Below are positions 43,709 to 51,328 of a DNA stretch of 53,041 nucleotides, one piece after another. This DNA is from an uncultured Clostridia bacterium (GTDB lineage: Bacteria; Bacillota; Clostridia; Saccharofermentanales; Saccharofermentanaceae): assembly GCA_947303255.1 (NCBI GenBank), contig CAMYXL010000010.1:1-53041 (forward strand), in the 5' to 3' direction. The translations under genes were made by a program, and so were the position numbers. Every line of letters begins with the position of its first letter. Position 1 is the first letter of the stretch. The notes under the pieces were generated by a model. The model saw only the letters and a list, made by a program, of their open reading frames with translations, made no database searches and had not been told where the DNA came from.

Positions 43709-44218
43709 ATGGAAGGTAACGATCCAAGACTTGCACAGCAGTCTCACGGTTCCAGTGAGAGATATGATGCGATCAGACACATTGATACTCTGATCGATAT
43801 GCTCCGCGATGCGAACGGTGTTCCGTTTACAGATAAATGCTCCGTTGACAGACAGGAAATGATAGCTTCTTTGGAGGAGCTCAAGCATAGACTCCCAATG
43901 GCAGTCAGCCAGTCTAACGACATTGTTAAGAGAGCACAGGATATCATCGGTACTGCAAGAGAGAAGAGTAAGAAGGTTCTTAACGACGCAGACCGTATGT
44001 ACGCTATGCGTGTTAACGAGCACGAGATCACAAAGGGTGCTCAGCAGAAAGCAGCAGAGATCATCGCTGAAGCTAACCAGCAGAGCGAGGAACTTCGTAA
44101 GAGCGCACACGTTTATGTTAAGCAGCTCCTTACAGATGTTAATAATGTTCTTTCCGAGAACATCAGCAAGGTTCAGACTAACCTCGCAGAGATCGAAGTA
44201 GCGATCAATAAGGATTGA
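43709..44218 (+). CDS. Coiled-coil protein of unknown function (ATPase-subunit/DivIVA-like)
   Basis: A 169-residue, soluble, largely helical protein: a folded N-terminal part of about 70 residues (YDAIRHIDTLIDMLRDANGVPFTDKCSVDRQEMIASLEELKHRLP) and a long coiled coil rich in Ala, Glu and Gln. A family with similar features follows coaD in many clostridia; some members are annotated as V-type ATPase or DivIVA-like, without proof. It has no membrane segment. A scaffolding role is only an inference. A strong terminator follows. Confidence 0.75.
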   Translation: MEGNDPRLAQQSHGSSERYDAIRHIDTLIDMLRDANGVPFTDKCSVDRQEMIASLEELKHRLPMAVSQSNDIVKRAQDIIGTAREKSKKVLNDADRMYAMRVNEHEITKGAQQKAAEIIAEANQQSEELRKSAHVYVKQLLTDVNNVLSENISKVQTNLAEIEVAINKD

Positions 44219-44238
44219 TATTAGATTAGTATAATAGC

Positions 44239-44272
44239 AACTGTCTCGTTTATTAAACGGGACAGTTTTTTT
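44239..44272 (+). terminator. Intrinsic terminator after coaD operon
   Basis: Stem AACTGTCTCGTTT / AAACGGGACAGTT (one G-T pair) with three-base loop and a run of seven T. Confidence 0.95.
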
Positions 44273-44405
44273 ATGGCTTGGAAAACTTTTTCGTTTTTTT
44301 TTCGAAAAAAAGTGTGAAAAGGATATCTCTTGTTCGTCTTATATCGTTAAGGTTTTCGCAGAAGCATCCGGCGGTGTCGGCTGATATATATAACTCCAAT
44401 TCCAC

Positions 44406-44440
44406 AGAAAGGGTGTCTCACATCAGTGAGGCACCCTTTT
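44406..44440 (+). terminator. Second intrinsic terminator before the HAD gene
   Basis: Stem AAAGGGTGTCTCAC / GTGAGGCACCCTTT (one G-T pair), ATCA loop, then a T run. It lies 130 bases after the first terminator. The stretch between (44273-44405) holds no convincing gene; it contains a TTTTTTTTCGAAAAAAA palindrome and could be a small RNA ending at this hairpin, but I see no good promoter. Confidence 0.9.
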
Positions 44441-44467
44441 TGCATCGTGATCTTTTTCGAAAACAAG

Positions 44468-44476
44468 TGCTATAAT
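44468..44476 (+). promoter_or_regulatory. Extended -10 promoter of the HAD gene
   Basis: TG-C-TATAAT (perfect extended -10) 33 bases ahead of the ATG at 44510; no strong -35. Confidence 0.7.
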
Positions 44477-44509
44477 ATGCATTAAAAATTCAAAAAGGGT
44501 GGTAAGAAA

Positions 44510-45283
44510 ATGGCGATTAAAAAACTTCTGTTGTTTGATCTTGACGGTACACTTTTAACGAGCGAGAAGACGATCTCCCCAAGGACTAAGGAGCAAGTCG
44601 AAAAGTCCAGGAAAAAGGGTTATCTTATCGGCGTGTCAACATCACGAAGTGAACAGAATTGCCTGGAAATATTAGGTCAGCTTAAACCGGATATTCTTAT
44701 CAGCAGCGGCGGCGCTCTGGTAAAGAAAAACGATGAGTACATAAGTAAAGCCGTATTCTCTGTTGAGCGCACTTCCGAACTTATAAGGACTGCCAGAGAA
44801 GTATGCGGAGAAGATGTTGAGATAACTATCGATACTTTGACCGATCACTACTGGAATTATAAGATCGATCCGACGAAAGTAGACAAGAGTTGGGGCGGCA
44901 GCATATGGACTGATTTCAGTTCATTTTCCGAAGAAGCACTTAAGATGTGTGTCGAGATCTTTGACGATAAAAAAGCGGATGAACTCGCGTGTAGACTTAC
45001 CGATTGTGATGCCATTAGATTTTCTGACGGATACTGGTACAAATATACGAGAAAAGGCGTGACCAAAGAAGACGCCATTAAGATCATCTGCGACAGTCTG
45101 AATATTACTCTTAACGATATTATCTCTTTCGGTGATGACTTCGCTGATATCGGAATGCTCAAGATGACGGGTATCGGGGTTGCAATGGGTAATTCCATCG
45201 ATGAAGTAAAAAAGATCGCTGACATAGTAATAGGTTCCAATGATGAAGACGGTATAGCGGATTATCTTACTACACTTGAGTGA
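44510..45283 (+). CDS. Cof-type HAD-IIB hydrolase (sugar or nucleotide phosphatase)
   Basis: A 257-residue HAD phosphatase: motif I LFDLDGTLLTSEKTIS, motif II SGGALV region, and motif IV SFGDDFADIGML. The IIB cap lies between motifs. Cof-like proteins dephosphorylate sugar phosphates, flavin or pyridoxal phosphates; the substrate cannot be told. Preceded by a terminator and its own extended -10 promoter. The ATPase gene begins 35 bases downstream. Confidence 0.9.
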   Translation: MAIKKLLLFDLDGTLLTSEKTISPRTKEQVEKSRKKGYLIGVSTSRSEQNCLEILGQLKPDILISSGGALVKKNDEYISKAVFSVERTSELIRTAREVCGEDVEITIDTLTDHYWNYKIDPTKVDKSWGGSIWTDFSSFSEEALKMCVEIFDDKKADELACRLTDCDAIRFSDGYWYKYTRKGVTKEDAIKIICDSLNITLNDIISFGDDFADIGMLKMTGIGVAMGNSIDEVKKIADIVIGSNDEDGIADYLTTLE

Positions 45284-45318
45284 TATAATATACTCAAATG
45301 TTCTAAGGAGGTCTTCTT

Positions 45319-46542
45319 ATGCTGATCGGTGTCAGAGTAAAGAACTTCGATATATTCGATGATGATAAATGCGGTCTTCTCATGGAAGACTATGTAAATG
45401 CCGGAGTTGGCAGTAAACCAAGCGGCACACCTCTTCTTAATCTCAATGCTTTTATCGGTCGTAACAGGACAGGTAAGACTAGTTATATCGATGCACTTAA
45501 GTTCTTTAAGGCGATGGTCTTAAAAGATGTTGCATCAGCTTCCACGAGCGACGACCGTCCGGGCTTTTCGAATATGGTCATAGATAAGGATAAGCCTGTT
45601 TATTTCCAGCTTTATTTCAATATCAAACCTGAGCCTGGTCTTAAGACATGCTTTGTTGAGTATGATGTTGAGATCGATACGAACGTTCACGGAAGCCCTT
45701 ATATCGCTTCAGAAAAAGCGATGCTCTGCTGCAAGAGAGATCAGTTCACCGTAGTAGATCTTCTTGATCTTAAGAATGGCGAAGGCAAGATAATGACGAA
45801 GATGAGGGAAGGCGTTCCTGAGTATGATGAGACATCCATCGCTGATCCTCACACATGTGCCGTTAAGCTTTACGGAGGCATCAAATCCTTTACTCATATC
45901 CATGCACTTTACAGGGAGATCTCCAGATGGTTCTTCTGTAGTTTTTCAAGTGATTCCAGATCGGATTATTTCGATGCGGGAAATGCACCTGGAGGCCACA
46001 GACATCTTAACAGTACAGGTTCTAACGTTCATAACGTCCTTACTTACATGAGAACAGAGAACGAGAAGAGATATCACATGGTTGTTAACGAGATCAACGA
46101 CAGGATCCCGTTGATGAAGCATAAGCCGAGGCTTCCTGCTTCTCTTGAAGACAGTCCTGACAAGCTGTTCCTTTATCTGCTCTTACTAAGAGACAGTGAT
46201 CCGCATACGACTATCTTTATCGAGACACCTGATAAGGATCTTTATCATGACATGGTCGATGTTCTTGCTGAAGAACTTCGTGACTTCACCATATCCCATC
46301 CTTATAACCAGGTCATCTTTACCACACATAACCCTTACATCATCGAGACCATGGCTCCGAAGGAGATCTGGGTATTCAGAAGAAGCTTCAATCAGGATGT
46401 GGGCGACGTTGAGATCGTTTGCGCCGCATCTGATCCTGTGGTCGATGCGATGTTCAAGCAGGGAATAGGCATGGGTGCCATCTGGTACGGTGGTCATCTT
46501 GATGAAGAAGATATCTCGGAAGACGAGAATGAACAGGAATAA
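45319..46542 (+). CDS. AAA_21-type ATPase, partner of a TOPRIM-like protein (candidate defence ATPase)
   Basis: A 407-residue ABC-type/SMC-like ATPase: Walker A GRNRTGKTS at 47-55 with the upstream strand LLNLNAFIG; Walker B region TIFIETPDKDLY at 298-309; H-loop FTTHNP (His337). Only about 230 residues separate the Walker A from the ABC signature region (LEDSPDKLFLYLLL). The Walker B reads IETP where related enzymes have I(D/E)EP, so the catalytic Glu position seems to be Thr. OLD-family ATPases with such an architecture pair with TOPRIM nucleases in anti-phage systems; the next gene, six bases on, is TOPRIM-like. GGAGG ribosome binding site. Confidence 0.85.
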   Translation: MLIGVRVKNFDIFDDDKCGLLMEDYVNAGVGSKPSGTPLLNLNAFIGRNRTGKTSYIDALKFFKAMVLKDVASASTSDDRPGFSNMVIDKDKPVYFQLYFNIKPEPGLKTCFVEYDVEIDTNVHGSPYIASEKAMLCCKRDQFTVVDLLDLKNGEGKIMTKMREGVPEYDETSIADPHTCAVKLYGGIKSFTHIHALYREISRWFFCSFSSDSRSDYFDAGNAPGGHRHLNSTGSNVHNVLTYMRTENEKRYHMVVNEINDRIPLMKHKPRLPASLEDSPDKLFLYLLLLRDSDPHTTIFIETPDKDLYHDMVDVLAEELRDFTISHPYNQVIFTTHNPYIIETMAPKEIWVFRRSFNQDVGDVEIVCAASDPVVDAMFKQGIGMGAIWYGGHLDEEDISEDENEQE

Positions 46543-46548
46543 GGCTTA

Positions 46549-47247
46549 ATGAGAATAGAGATACTTACAGAAGATAAATCAGGATCCGTAGTGATCGAGA
46601 AATTGGTCAGACAGATATGCCTTGCAGAAGGTATCGATGCCGACCTTTATGTCCGCCCTCACAGAGGCTGCGGCTCTCTTCCTATGGATTGGTCGGAAAA
46701 GCCTCATAAGTTCGCATCAGCTTTGCTCGAACTTCTTCCTGCCAAGTGCCGTGCTTATAACGCCGCTCTTAAAGGAACTGATGCGGTTCTCATCGTGGTA
46801 ATGGATTCTGACGATCATGATCCGGAAGAACTTAAAAAACAGCTGGCTCTCGTGTGCAGAAAGTTCGCTCCTGACATTAAGTCCGTCATAGGTCTTTGCG
46901 TTGAGGAAGTCGAGTCCTGGATCCTCGGCGATCATCAGGCCATCGAGAAGGCTTATCCTTACTACGACAAAAAAGCTCTCGAAGAGTATAAGCAGGACAG
47001 CGTCTGCGGAACCTGGGAAGCTCTTTGCAAAGTCGTATGTCCTGACACCTATGAGCGCATAATCGACATCGGTTATCCTGCCATCGGCGAATACAAGGCC
47101 AGATGGAGTAAGGCAGTTTCCAGATACATGCTTCCTGAGAATAATGTCTCGCCGAGTTTCAAGAGTTTCAGAAAGACCTTCATCTACTCCGTCAAACTCG
47201 ACAAGGAACCAGTCAAAAGACCTAAGGTCCACACGAGGACATTCTGA
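46549..47247 (+). CDS. TOPRIM-like protein (DUF4276 family), partner of the ATPase
   Basis: A 232-residue protein with a TOPRIM-like core: acidic residue Glu8 in EILTEDKSG, D-x-D at 86 and 88 (VVMDSDDHD), and the EEVESWILGD motif at 119-128 typical of DUF4276. C-terminal region rich in basic residues. In PARIS-type systems an ATPase holds a TOPRIM effector (AriB) inactive until phage infection. DUF4276 differs from the DUF4435 of AriB, so this is an analogous, not identical, pair. Its stop overlaps the start of hemW (TGATG). Confidence 0.82.
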   Translation: MRIEILTEDKSGSVVIEKLVRQICLAEGIDADLYVRPHRGCGSLPMDWSEKPHKFASALLELLPAKCRAYNAALKGTDAVLIVVMDSDDHDPEELKKQLALVCRKFAPDIKSVIGLCVEEVESWILGDHQAIEKAYPYYDKKALEEYKQDSVCGTWEALCKVVCPDTYERIIDIGYPAIGEYKARWSKAVSRYMLPENNVSPSFKSFRKTFIYSVKLDKEPVKRPKVHTRTF

Positions 47248-48356
47248 TGGCACGACACATCTATGTCCACATTCCTTTTTGTGCTCGAAAATGTTCGTAC
47301 TGCGACTTCTATTCAGTAGCCGCACCCGATAAGATAAACGCCTTTTTCGATGCTCTCCGAAAAGAGATCGAGAACACGAAAATAATAGAAGATGTTAATC
47401 CCGATTCAACAGATACGGTCTATTTCGGAGGCGGTACTCCGTCAGTTCCTGATGCGGGATTAATATGTGAAACGTTGTCTTTGATAAAGGAGCACTTTTC
47501 GATAAAACCTGATGCCGAGATCACCATTGAATGTAATCCTGCTTCAGTTACAAAAGAGAAGTTTGTTTCGTATAAAAACGCAGGTTTTAATCGCGTGTCC
47601 ATCGGTATCCAGTCCCTTCACGACAAAACCCTCAAAACTCTCGGAAGACTTCACGACAGAAGCCGTGCAATAGAGACTATAAAAGAAGCAAAGGATGCAG
47701 GCTTTACGAATATCTCCTGCGACCTCATGATCGGAATTCCGGGTCAGACCAAAGAAGAGATATTGGAGGATGCAAAGACGCTTGTTGATATGGGTGTTTC
47801 ACACGTAAGCATGTATTCTCTCATTATTGAAGAAGGAACACCTTTCTACGACCGATATAAAAACATAGAAGATTTTGTTGATCCTGATCTCGAACGAGAC
47901 ATGTATCACTCGCTACGCGACTATCTTAAGATCAGTGGCCTTGACCCTTATGAGATCTCCAACTGCGGAAAGACTTCCGTTCATAACATGAGCTACTGGA
48001 AGGGAATGGAGTACTACGCATTTGGTCCTGCTGCTTCAGGTTATCTTAACGGTATCAGATTTTCTCACGACAGAAGCGTTGACGAATATATCGCTGATCC
48101 TATGAAAGTAACGGAAGATGAGATCCTTTCTTTAGATGAGAAGGCGAGGGAGTACGTCATGCTCATGCTGAGGACTTCCGGCGGACCTGATAAGAAAGAA
48201 TTCCATGACAGATTCGGGAAGGACATTTTCGAGGAATATAAAGAAGAGACAGATAAGCTTTTATCTCAGGGACTCATCACTTCAGATGATGACGGTTTCA
48301 GGCTCACAAAGAAGGGACTGGACTTTGCCAACCTTGCTTTTGAGGAGTTTATCTGA
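47247..48356 (+). CDS. hemW: Radical SAM haem chaperone HemW
   Basis: A 369-residue member of the HemN-like radical SAM family: the iron-sulphur motif CARKCSYCDF (Cx3Cx2C) after YVHIPF, GGGTPSVP, EITIECNPASVT and FNRVSIGIQSL. HemW lacks the extra cysteine of true HemN and carries haem rather than oxidising coproporphyrinogen. In Bacillota it usually lies between lepA and hrcA. Here it follows a TOPRIM-like gene with a one-base overlap, and hrcA follows two genes later. Confidence 0.93.
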   Translation: MARHIYVHIPFCARKCSYCDFYSVAAPDKINAFFDALRKEIENTKIIEDVNPDSTDTVYFGGGTPSVPDAGLICETLSLIKEHFSIKPDAEITIECNPASVTKEKFVSYKNAGFNRVSIGIQSLHDKTLKTLGRLHDRSRAIETIKEAKDAGFTNISCDLMIGIPGQTKEEILEDAKTLVDMGVSHVSMYSLIIEEGTPFYDRYKNIEDFVDPDLERDMYHSLRDYLKISGLDPYEISNCGKTSVHNMSYWKGMEYYAFGPAASGYLNGIRFSHDRSVDEYIADPMKVTEDEILSLDEKAREYVMLMLRTSGGPDKKEFHDRFGKDIFEEYKEETDKLLSQGLITSDDDGFRLTKKGLDFANLAFEEFI

Positions 48357-48479
48357 TCATCTGATATGGATAATATGCTGATTCTTGAGCAGCGGTTTTG
48401 CCTGTTATACAGTGAAAATGCGAAAGATTTTTGTTTGACCTTGACGTATAACATGTTTGGTGATAAATCCTTATAGGGT

Positions 48480-48509
48480 TTGAACAAGATATATTATTTT
48501 TGATACAAC
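48480..48509 (+). promoter_or_regulatory. Candidate promoter of the LRR lipoprotein
   Basis: TTGAAC at 48480-48485, 18-base spacer, TACAAC at 48504-48509 with a TG before it. Plausible start about 45 bases ahead of the gene. Confidence 0.5.
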
Positions 48510-48560
48510 TCCCAGTGAACTTCTTAGGAATCCTACGGTTTATTTTGAAAGGATGTACCA

Positions 48561-49274
48561 ATGCATAAAGTTTTTAGATTCAAAGTTTTAATGGTTGCTT
48601 CTTTACTTGCTTTCAGTCTGTTGTCTGTTAGCGGTTGTGGCCTGGGTGGCAAAAAGATTGCCATTGATGAAAAGAATTTTCCTGATGAGGGACTTAGGAA
48701 AAGTTTGCTTGCATATGATAAGTATTGGGATAATGACGGTAAGCTGAACGAATCGGAAGTAGCATCGATTGACCATTTGATTCTTAGTGACGTTAAGGAT
48801 TTCACCGGTTTGGAATGCTTCACTAATCTGAAGGCTATTGAGATCAGAAAGTGCACAATAGATGAATTGAAGTTCACTAATGTCCCGAACCTTAACAACC
48901 TGGTTATTTCAGAAGGCTGTTATGTAAGAAAACTGAACCTGAGCAAAAATCCGAAAATTGTAAAACTGATCTGTAAGAATATTTCTCTTGAGGAGTTGGT
49001 TCTTCCTTCAGACTCATCTTTGGGTTTTCTTATTTGTTCAAACAATAAATTAACCAATGTTGAACTTAGTAATTGTGATGAACTGTGTTATGTAGCGCTT
49101 GAGGGCAATGACCTCAGTTCATTGGATATCGGTGATTGTCCTAAGCTGTCGAAGATGGTGCAGTCTAATTCGAGTAGAAAGACTATGAATGCCGGTACGA
49201 CCAAATATATTAACGGAATGGATCAGCTTTCGATCAATTCTGATGTCGTGCTCATAATGAACAAGAGCAACTGA
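48561..49274 (+). CDS. Leucine-rich-repeat lipoprotein with EF-hand-like loop
   Basis: A 237-residue lipoprotein: signal peptide with lipobox LLSVSGC, an EF-hand-like loop (DKYWDNDGKLNESE) resembling the calcium loops of dockerins, and about six irregular leucine-rich repeats (TNLKAIEIRKC, PNLNNLVISEGC, LNLSKNPKIVKL). Anchored outside the membrane, it would be processed by the lgt product at 20024. Codon use differs from the flanking genes by eye (more TTG, AAT and TTT), hinting at acquisition. Function unknown; surface binding is inferred. Confidence 0.78.
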   Translation: MHKVFRFKVLMVASLLAFSLLSVSGCGLGGKKIAIDEKNFPDEGLRKSLLAYDKYWDNDGKLNESEVASIDHLILSDVKDFTGLECFTNLKAIEIRKCTIDELKFTNVPNLNNLVISEGCYVRKLNLSKNPKIVKLICKNISLEELVLPSDSSLGFLICSNNKLTNVELSNCDELCYVALEGNDLSSLDIGDCPKLSKMVQSNSSRKTMNAGTTKYINGMDQLSINSDVVLIMNKSN

Positions 49275-49337
49275 TATCTGTATATATGACATAGGGGTTC
49301 GGATCTTATATCGCCTTCTGACAGTTGTCTTATTTCT

Positions 49338-49365
49338 TTGACATTTCCTTTTGTTATATTATACT
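49338..49365 (+). promoter_or_regulatory. Consensus promoter of the fourth zinc-ribbon gene
   Basis: Perfect TTGACA at 49338-49343, 16-base spacer, TATACT at 49360-49365. Confidence 0.85.
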
Positions 49366-49399
49366 GAGTTATATATATATTTTCTGGGGGGGAAAAGTT

Positions 49400-49945
49400 A
49401 TGTTTTGTAGTAATTGCGGTACGAATAATCCGGACGGTACAGGTTTTTGTTCCAACTGCGGAAGCGCTTTGGGTGCAGCAGCACCTCAGCAGCCTGTTCA
49501 GCAGTATGCTCAGCCTGTTCAGCAGCAGTATGTTCAGCCTGCTTACACACAGCCGATGAATTTCGGAAATCAGTCTGACGTGGATTTTCGTGACAACGAT
49601 GAGATCAGAAGAGCTAGTTCCTGTGCGAGAAAGGCACTTGTACTTGGTATCTTCAGTATTCTTTTAAGCTGGACTGTTCTCTTTGGTATCCTTTTCGGAG
49701 CTATCGGCCTTAAGAAGGCAAGCTCTGCGAAAAAGCTTGGAAGCGGCGGAGGAAAGGCAACAGTAGGCAAAGTCTTCTCTATCATCGGCCTTGTCTTCTC
49801 TATCGGTATCATTGTTTATTACTTCATTATTGCTTTTGGAGTTATAGCTACAGGTACAGCACAGTACACCAAGGAAGCAAAGAGGATTCAGGAAGAAGCA
49901 AAGAAGAACATGATCGTTCAGTTCGTTGATCTTGATGAATTCTGA
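49400..49945 (+). CDS. Zinc-ribbon membrane protein (fourth copy)
   Basis: A 181-residue protein: zinc ribbon CSNCG-x11-CSNCG in the first 25 residues, a Gln/Pro-rich linker (QQPVQQYAQPVQQQYVQP), and a C-terminal DUF4190-like module with two membrane segments around LKKASSAKKLGSGGGKATVGK. It resembles the gene at 5470 in plan but its membrane part is different. ATG at 49400 follows a GGGGGG-rich ribosome binding site; an upstream in-frame start would lie in promoter sequence. Confidence 0.85.
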   Translation: MFCSNCGTNNPDGTGFCSNCGSALGAAAPQQPVQQYAQPVQQQYVQPAYTQPMNFGNQSDVDFRDNDEIRRASSCARKALVLGIFSILLSWTVLFGILFGAIGLKKASSAKKLGSGGGKATVGKVFSIIGLVFSIGIIVYYFIIAFGVIATGTAQYTKEAKRIQEEAKKNMIVQFVDLDEF

Positions 49946-49967
49946 TCAATATCAATAAAGGAACTTC

Positions 49968-50003
49968 AAACCGGCAGCAAAATACAATGCTGTCGGTTTT
50001 TTT
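49968..50003 (+). terminator. Intrinsic terminator before hrcA
   Basis: Stem AAACCGGCAGCA / TGCTGTCGGTTT (one G-T pair) with an eight-base loop and T run. The 317 bases from 49946 to 50262 hold no gene, only this terminator and the heat-shock control region. Confidence 0.95.
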
Positions 50004-50132
50004 ATGCTCCCGGACAGTTTGACGTTATTTTTGACTTAACACCAAAAATACCTCAGTTATATTGACTATCAGGCAGGTCCCAACGCCTTCTTTATTTCTC
50101 GAAAATGCCCTCGTATCAGCACTTTTACTCAT

Positions 50133-50159
50133 TTAGCACTCTAAAAGGGTGAGTGCCAA
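50133..50159 (+). promoter_or_regulatory. CIRCE element 1 (HrcA operator)
   Basis: TTAGCACTC, nine bases, GAGTGCCAA: one mismatch from the consensus TTAGCACTC-N9-GAGTGCTAA. Lies just upstream of the hrcA -35. Confidence 0.95.
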
Positions 50160-50165
50160 AATCTT

Positions 50166-50182
50166 CTTGACCTTTTTTGACC
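50166..50182 (-). promoter_or_regulatory. Candidate CtsR box
   Basis: On the - strand the sequence reads GGTCAAA, AAA, GGTCAAG: two heptamers spaced three apart, 13 of 14 matching the CtsR operator RGTCAAANANRGTCAAA. It covers the -35 of the hrcA promoter between the two CIRCE elements. Confidence 0.75.
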
Positions 50183-50195
50183 TTAGTGCTATATT
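50167..50195 (+). promoter_or_regulatory. Sigma-A promoter of the hrcA operon
   Basis: TTGACC at 50167-50172, 17-base spacer, TATATT at 50190-50195. It lies between the two CIRCE elements and inside the CtsR box; start site would be about 50202. Confidence 0.85.
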
Positions 50196-50202
50196 GTTGA
50201 TG

Positions 50203-50229
50203 TTGGCACTCGGGTGATTTGAGTGCTAA
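50203..50229 (+). promoter_or_regulatory. CIRCE element 2 (HrcA operator)
   Basis: TTGGCACTC, nine bases, GAGTGCTAA: one mismatch. It covers the transcription start and the first bases of the leader. Confidence 0.95.
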
Positions 50230-50262
50230 CACAAAAACGAACTTACGAAAGGAGTTATGGAT

Positions 50263-51315
50263 ATGTCCCTGGATGACAGAAAGAAAGTTATTCTTCAGGC
50301 TATAGTAGATGACTATGTTACTACTTGCGAACCTGTCGGTTCCAAGGCTTTGATCGACAGACATAACTTCACATTAAGTTCGGCAACTTTGAGAAACGAG
50401 ATGGCTGATCTTGAAAAGCTCGGTTATATCGAGAAGCCTCACACATCCGCAGGACGTATTCCTTCAGACAAGGGTTACAGAGAATATGTAGATTCTCTTA
50501 TGCACATTGATACGATCTCAACCGCTGAGAAGAAGGATATCGAATCCAGGATCGCTACAGGCGTCGGAGAAGTAACGGATCTTCTCAAGAATGCTACCAA
50601 CACACTTTCCGCTAAGACAGGTTATGTATCTTTGGCAATGACTCCTGTTTTGAAGAAGAGCTATCTTACACAGCTTAAGCTCTTGATGATCGAACCGGGT
50701 AAGGCATTGGTCGTCGTAGTTCTTTCCGCAGGCGTTGTTAAAGATAAGCTCGTAAGGATCCCTAACTTCCTTACTGACGTACAGGTCAATGAGATCTCGA
50801 GAGCAGTTGAAAAGCAGTTAAGCGGAATGCCTTTGGATGAGATAACTCTTATCACGGTAGCTTCTTCCGTAAAGAATACTTCGATCCCTGATTCATTCCT
50901 TAATCAGGTTTTGTACGAAGCATATACGGCTATCAAGCAGGCTGACAAGCTCGACGTTTATCTCGAAGGTAAGAACAGGATATTATCGATCCCTGAGTTT
51001 AACGATGTAGGAAGAGCAAAAGGACTTCTTGATACACTTTCCGATGACGGCATGGTAGCAGGCTACGTAAACGAACTCGGAACAGAAGAGATCACGGAAG
51101 GCGACGATTCCTACATGATCAGGATCGGTCAGGAGATAGCACTCGAAGGACTTGAGGATTGCAGCTTTATCACAACGACTTACAAGGTCGGAGACAAGAT
51201 CTCAGGTAACATCGGAATCATCGGTCCAAAGAGAATGGAATACTCAAAGGTAATATCACAGATCAATTTCGTCAGAAAAACCCTTAATGATGAGATCAAA
51301 AAAATAAACGGATGA
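50263..51315 (+). CDS. hrcA: Heat-inducible transcription repressor HrcA
   Basis: A 350-residue HrcA: N-terminal winged helix (YVTTCEPVGSKALIDRHNFTLSSATLRNEMADLEKLGYIEKPHTSAGRIPSDKGYREYV) and the inserted dimerisation/sensor domains. It represses heat-shock operons by binding CIRCE; GroEL promotes its folding. The ATG at 50263 is eight bases after GGAG; the earlier ATG at 50257 is too close. It is autorepressed via the two CIRCE sites. Confidence 0.96.
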   Translation: MSLDDRKKVILQAIVDDYVTTCEPVGSKALIDRHNFTLSSATLRNEMADLEKLGYIEKPHTSAGRIPSDKGYREYVDSLMHIDTISTAEKKDIESRIATGVGEVTDLLKNATNTLSAKTGYVSLAMTPVLKKSYLTQLKLLMIEPGKALVVVVLSAGVVKDKLVRIPNFLTDVQVNEISRAVEKQLSGMPLDEITLITVASSVKNTSIPDSFLNQVLYEAYTAIKQADKLDVYLEGKNRILSIPEFNDVGRAKGLLDTLSDDGMVAGYVNELGTEEITEGDDSYMIRIGQEIALEGLEDCSFITTTYKVGDKISGNIGIIGPKRMEYSKVISQINFVRKTLNDEIKKING

Positions 51316-51328
51316 CAGGAGAAGGGAA

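Noticed and set aside
44278..44475. 65-codon open frame between two terminators
   Set aside because: Crosses the second terminator hairpin, no ribosome binding site, and no protein-like composition.
45319..47247. Integrated mobile element carrying the ATPase/TOPRIM pair
   Set aside because: No integrase, transposase, tRNA or flanking direct repeats seen, and codon use looks like that of neighbours.
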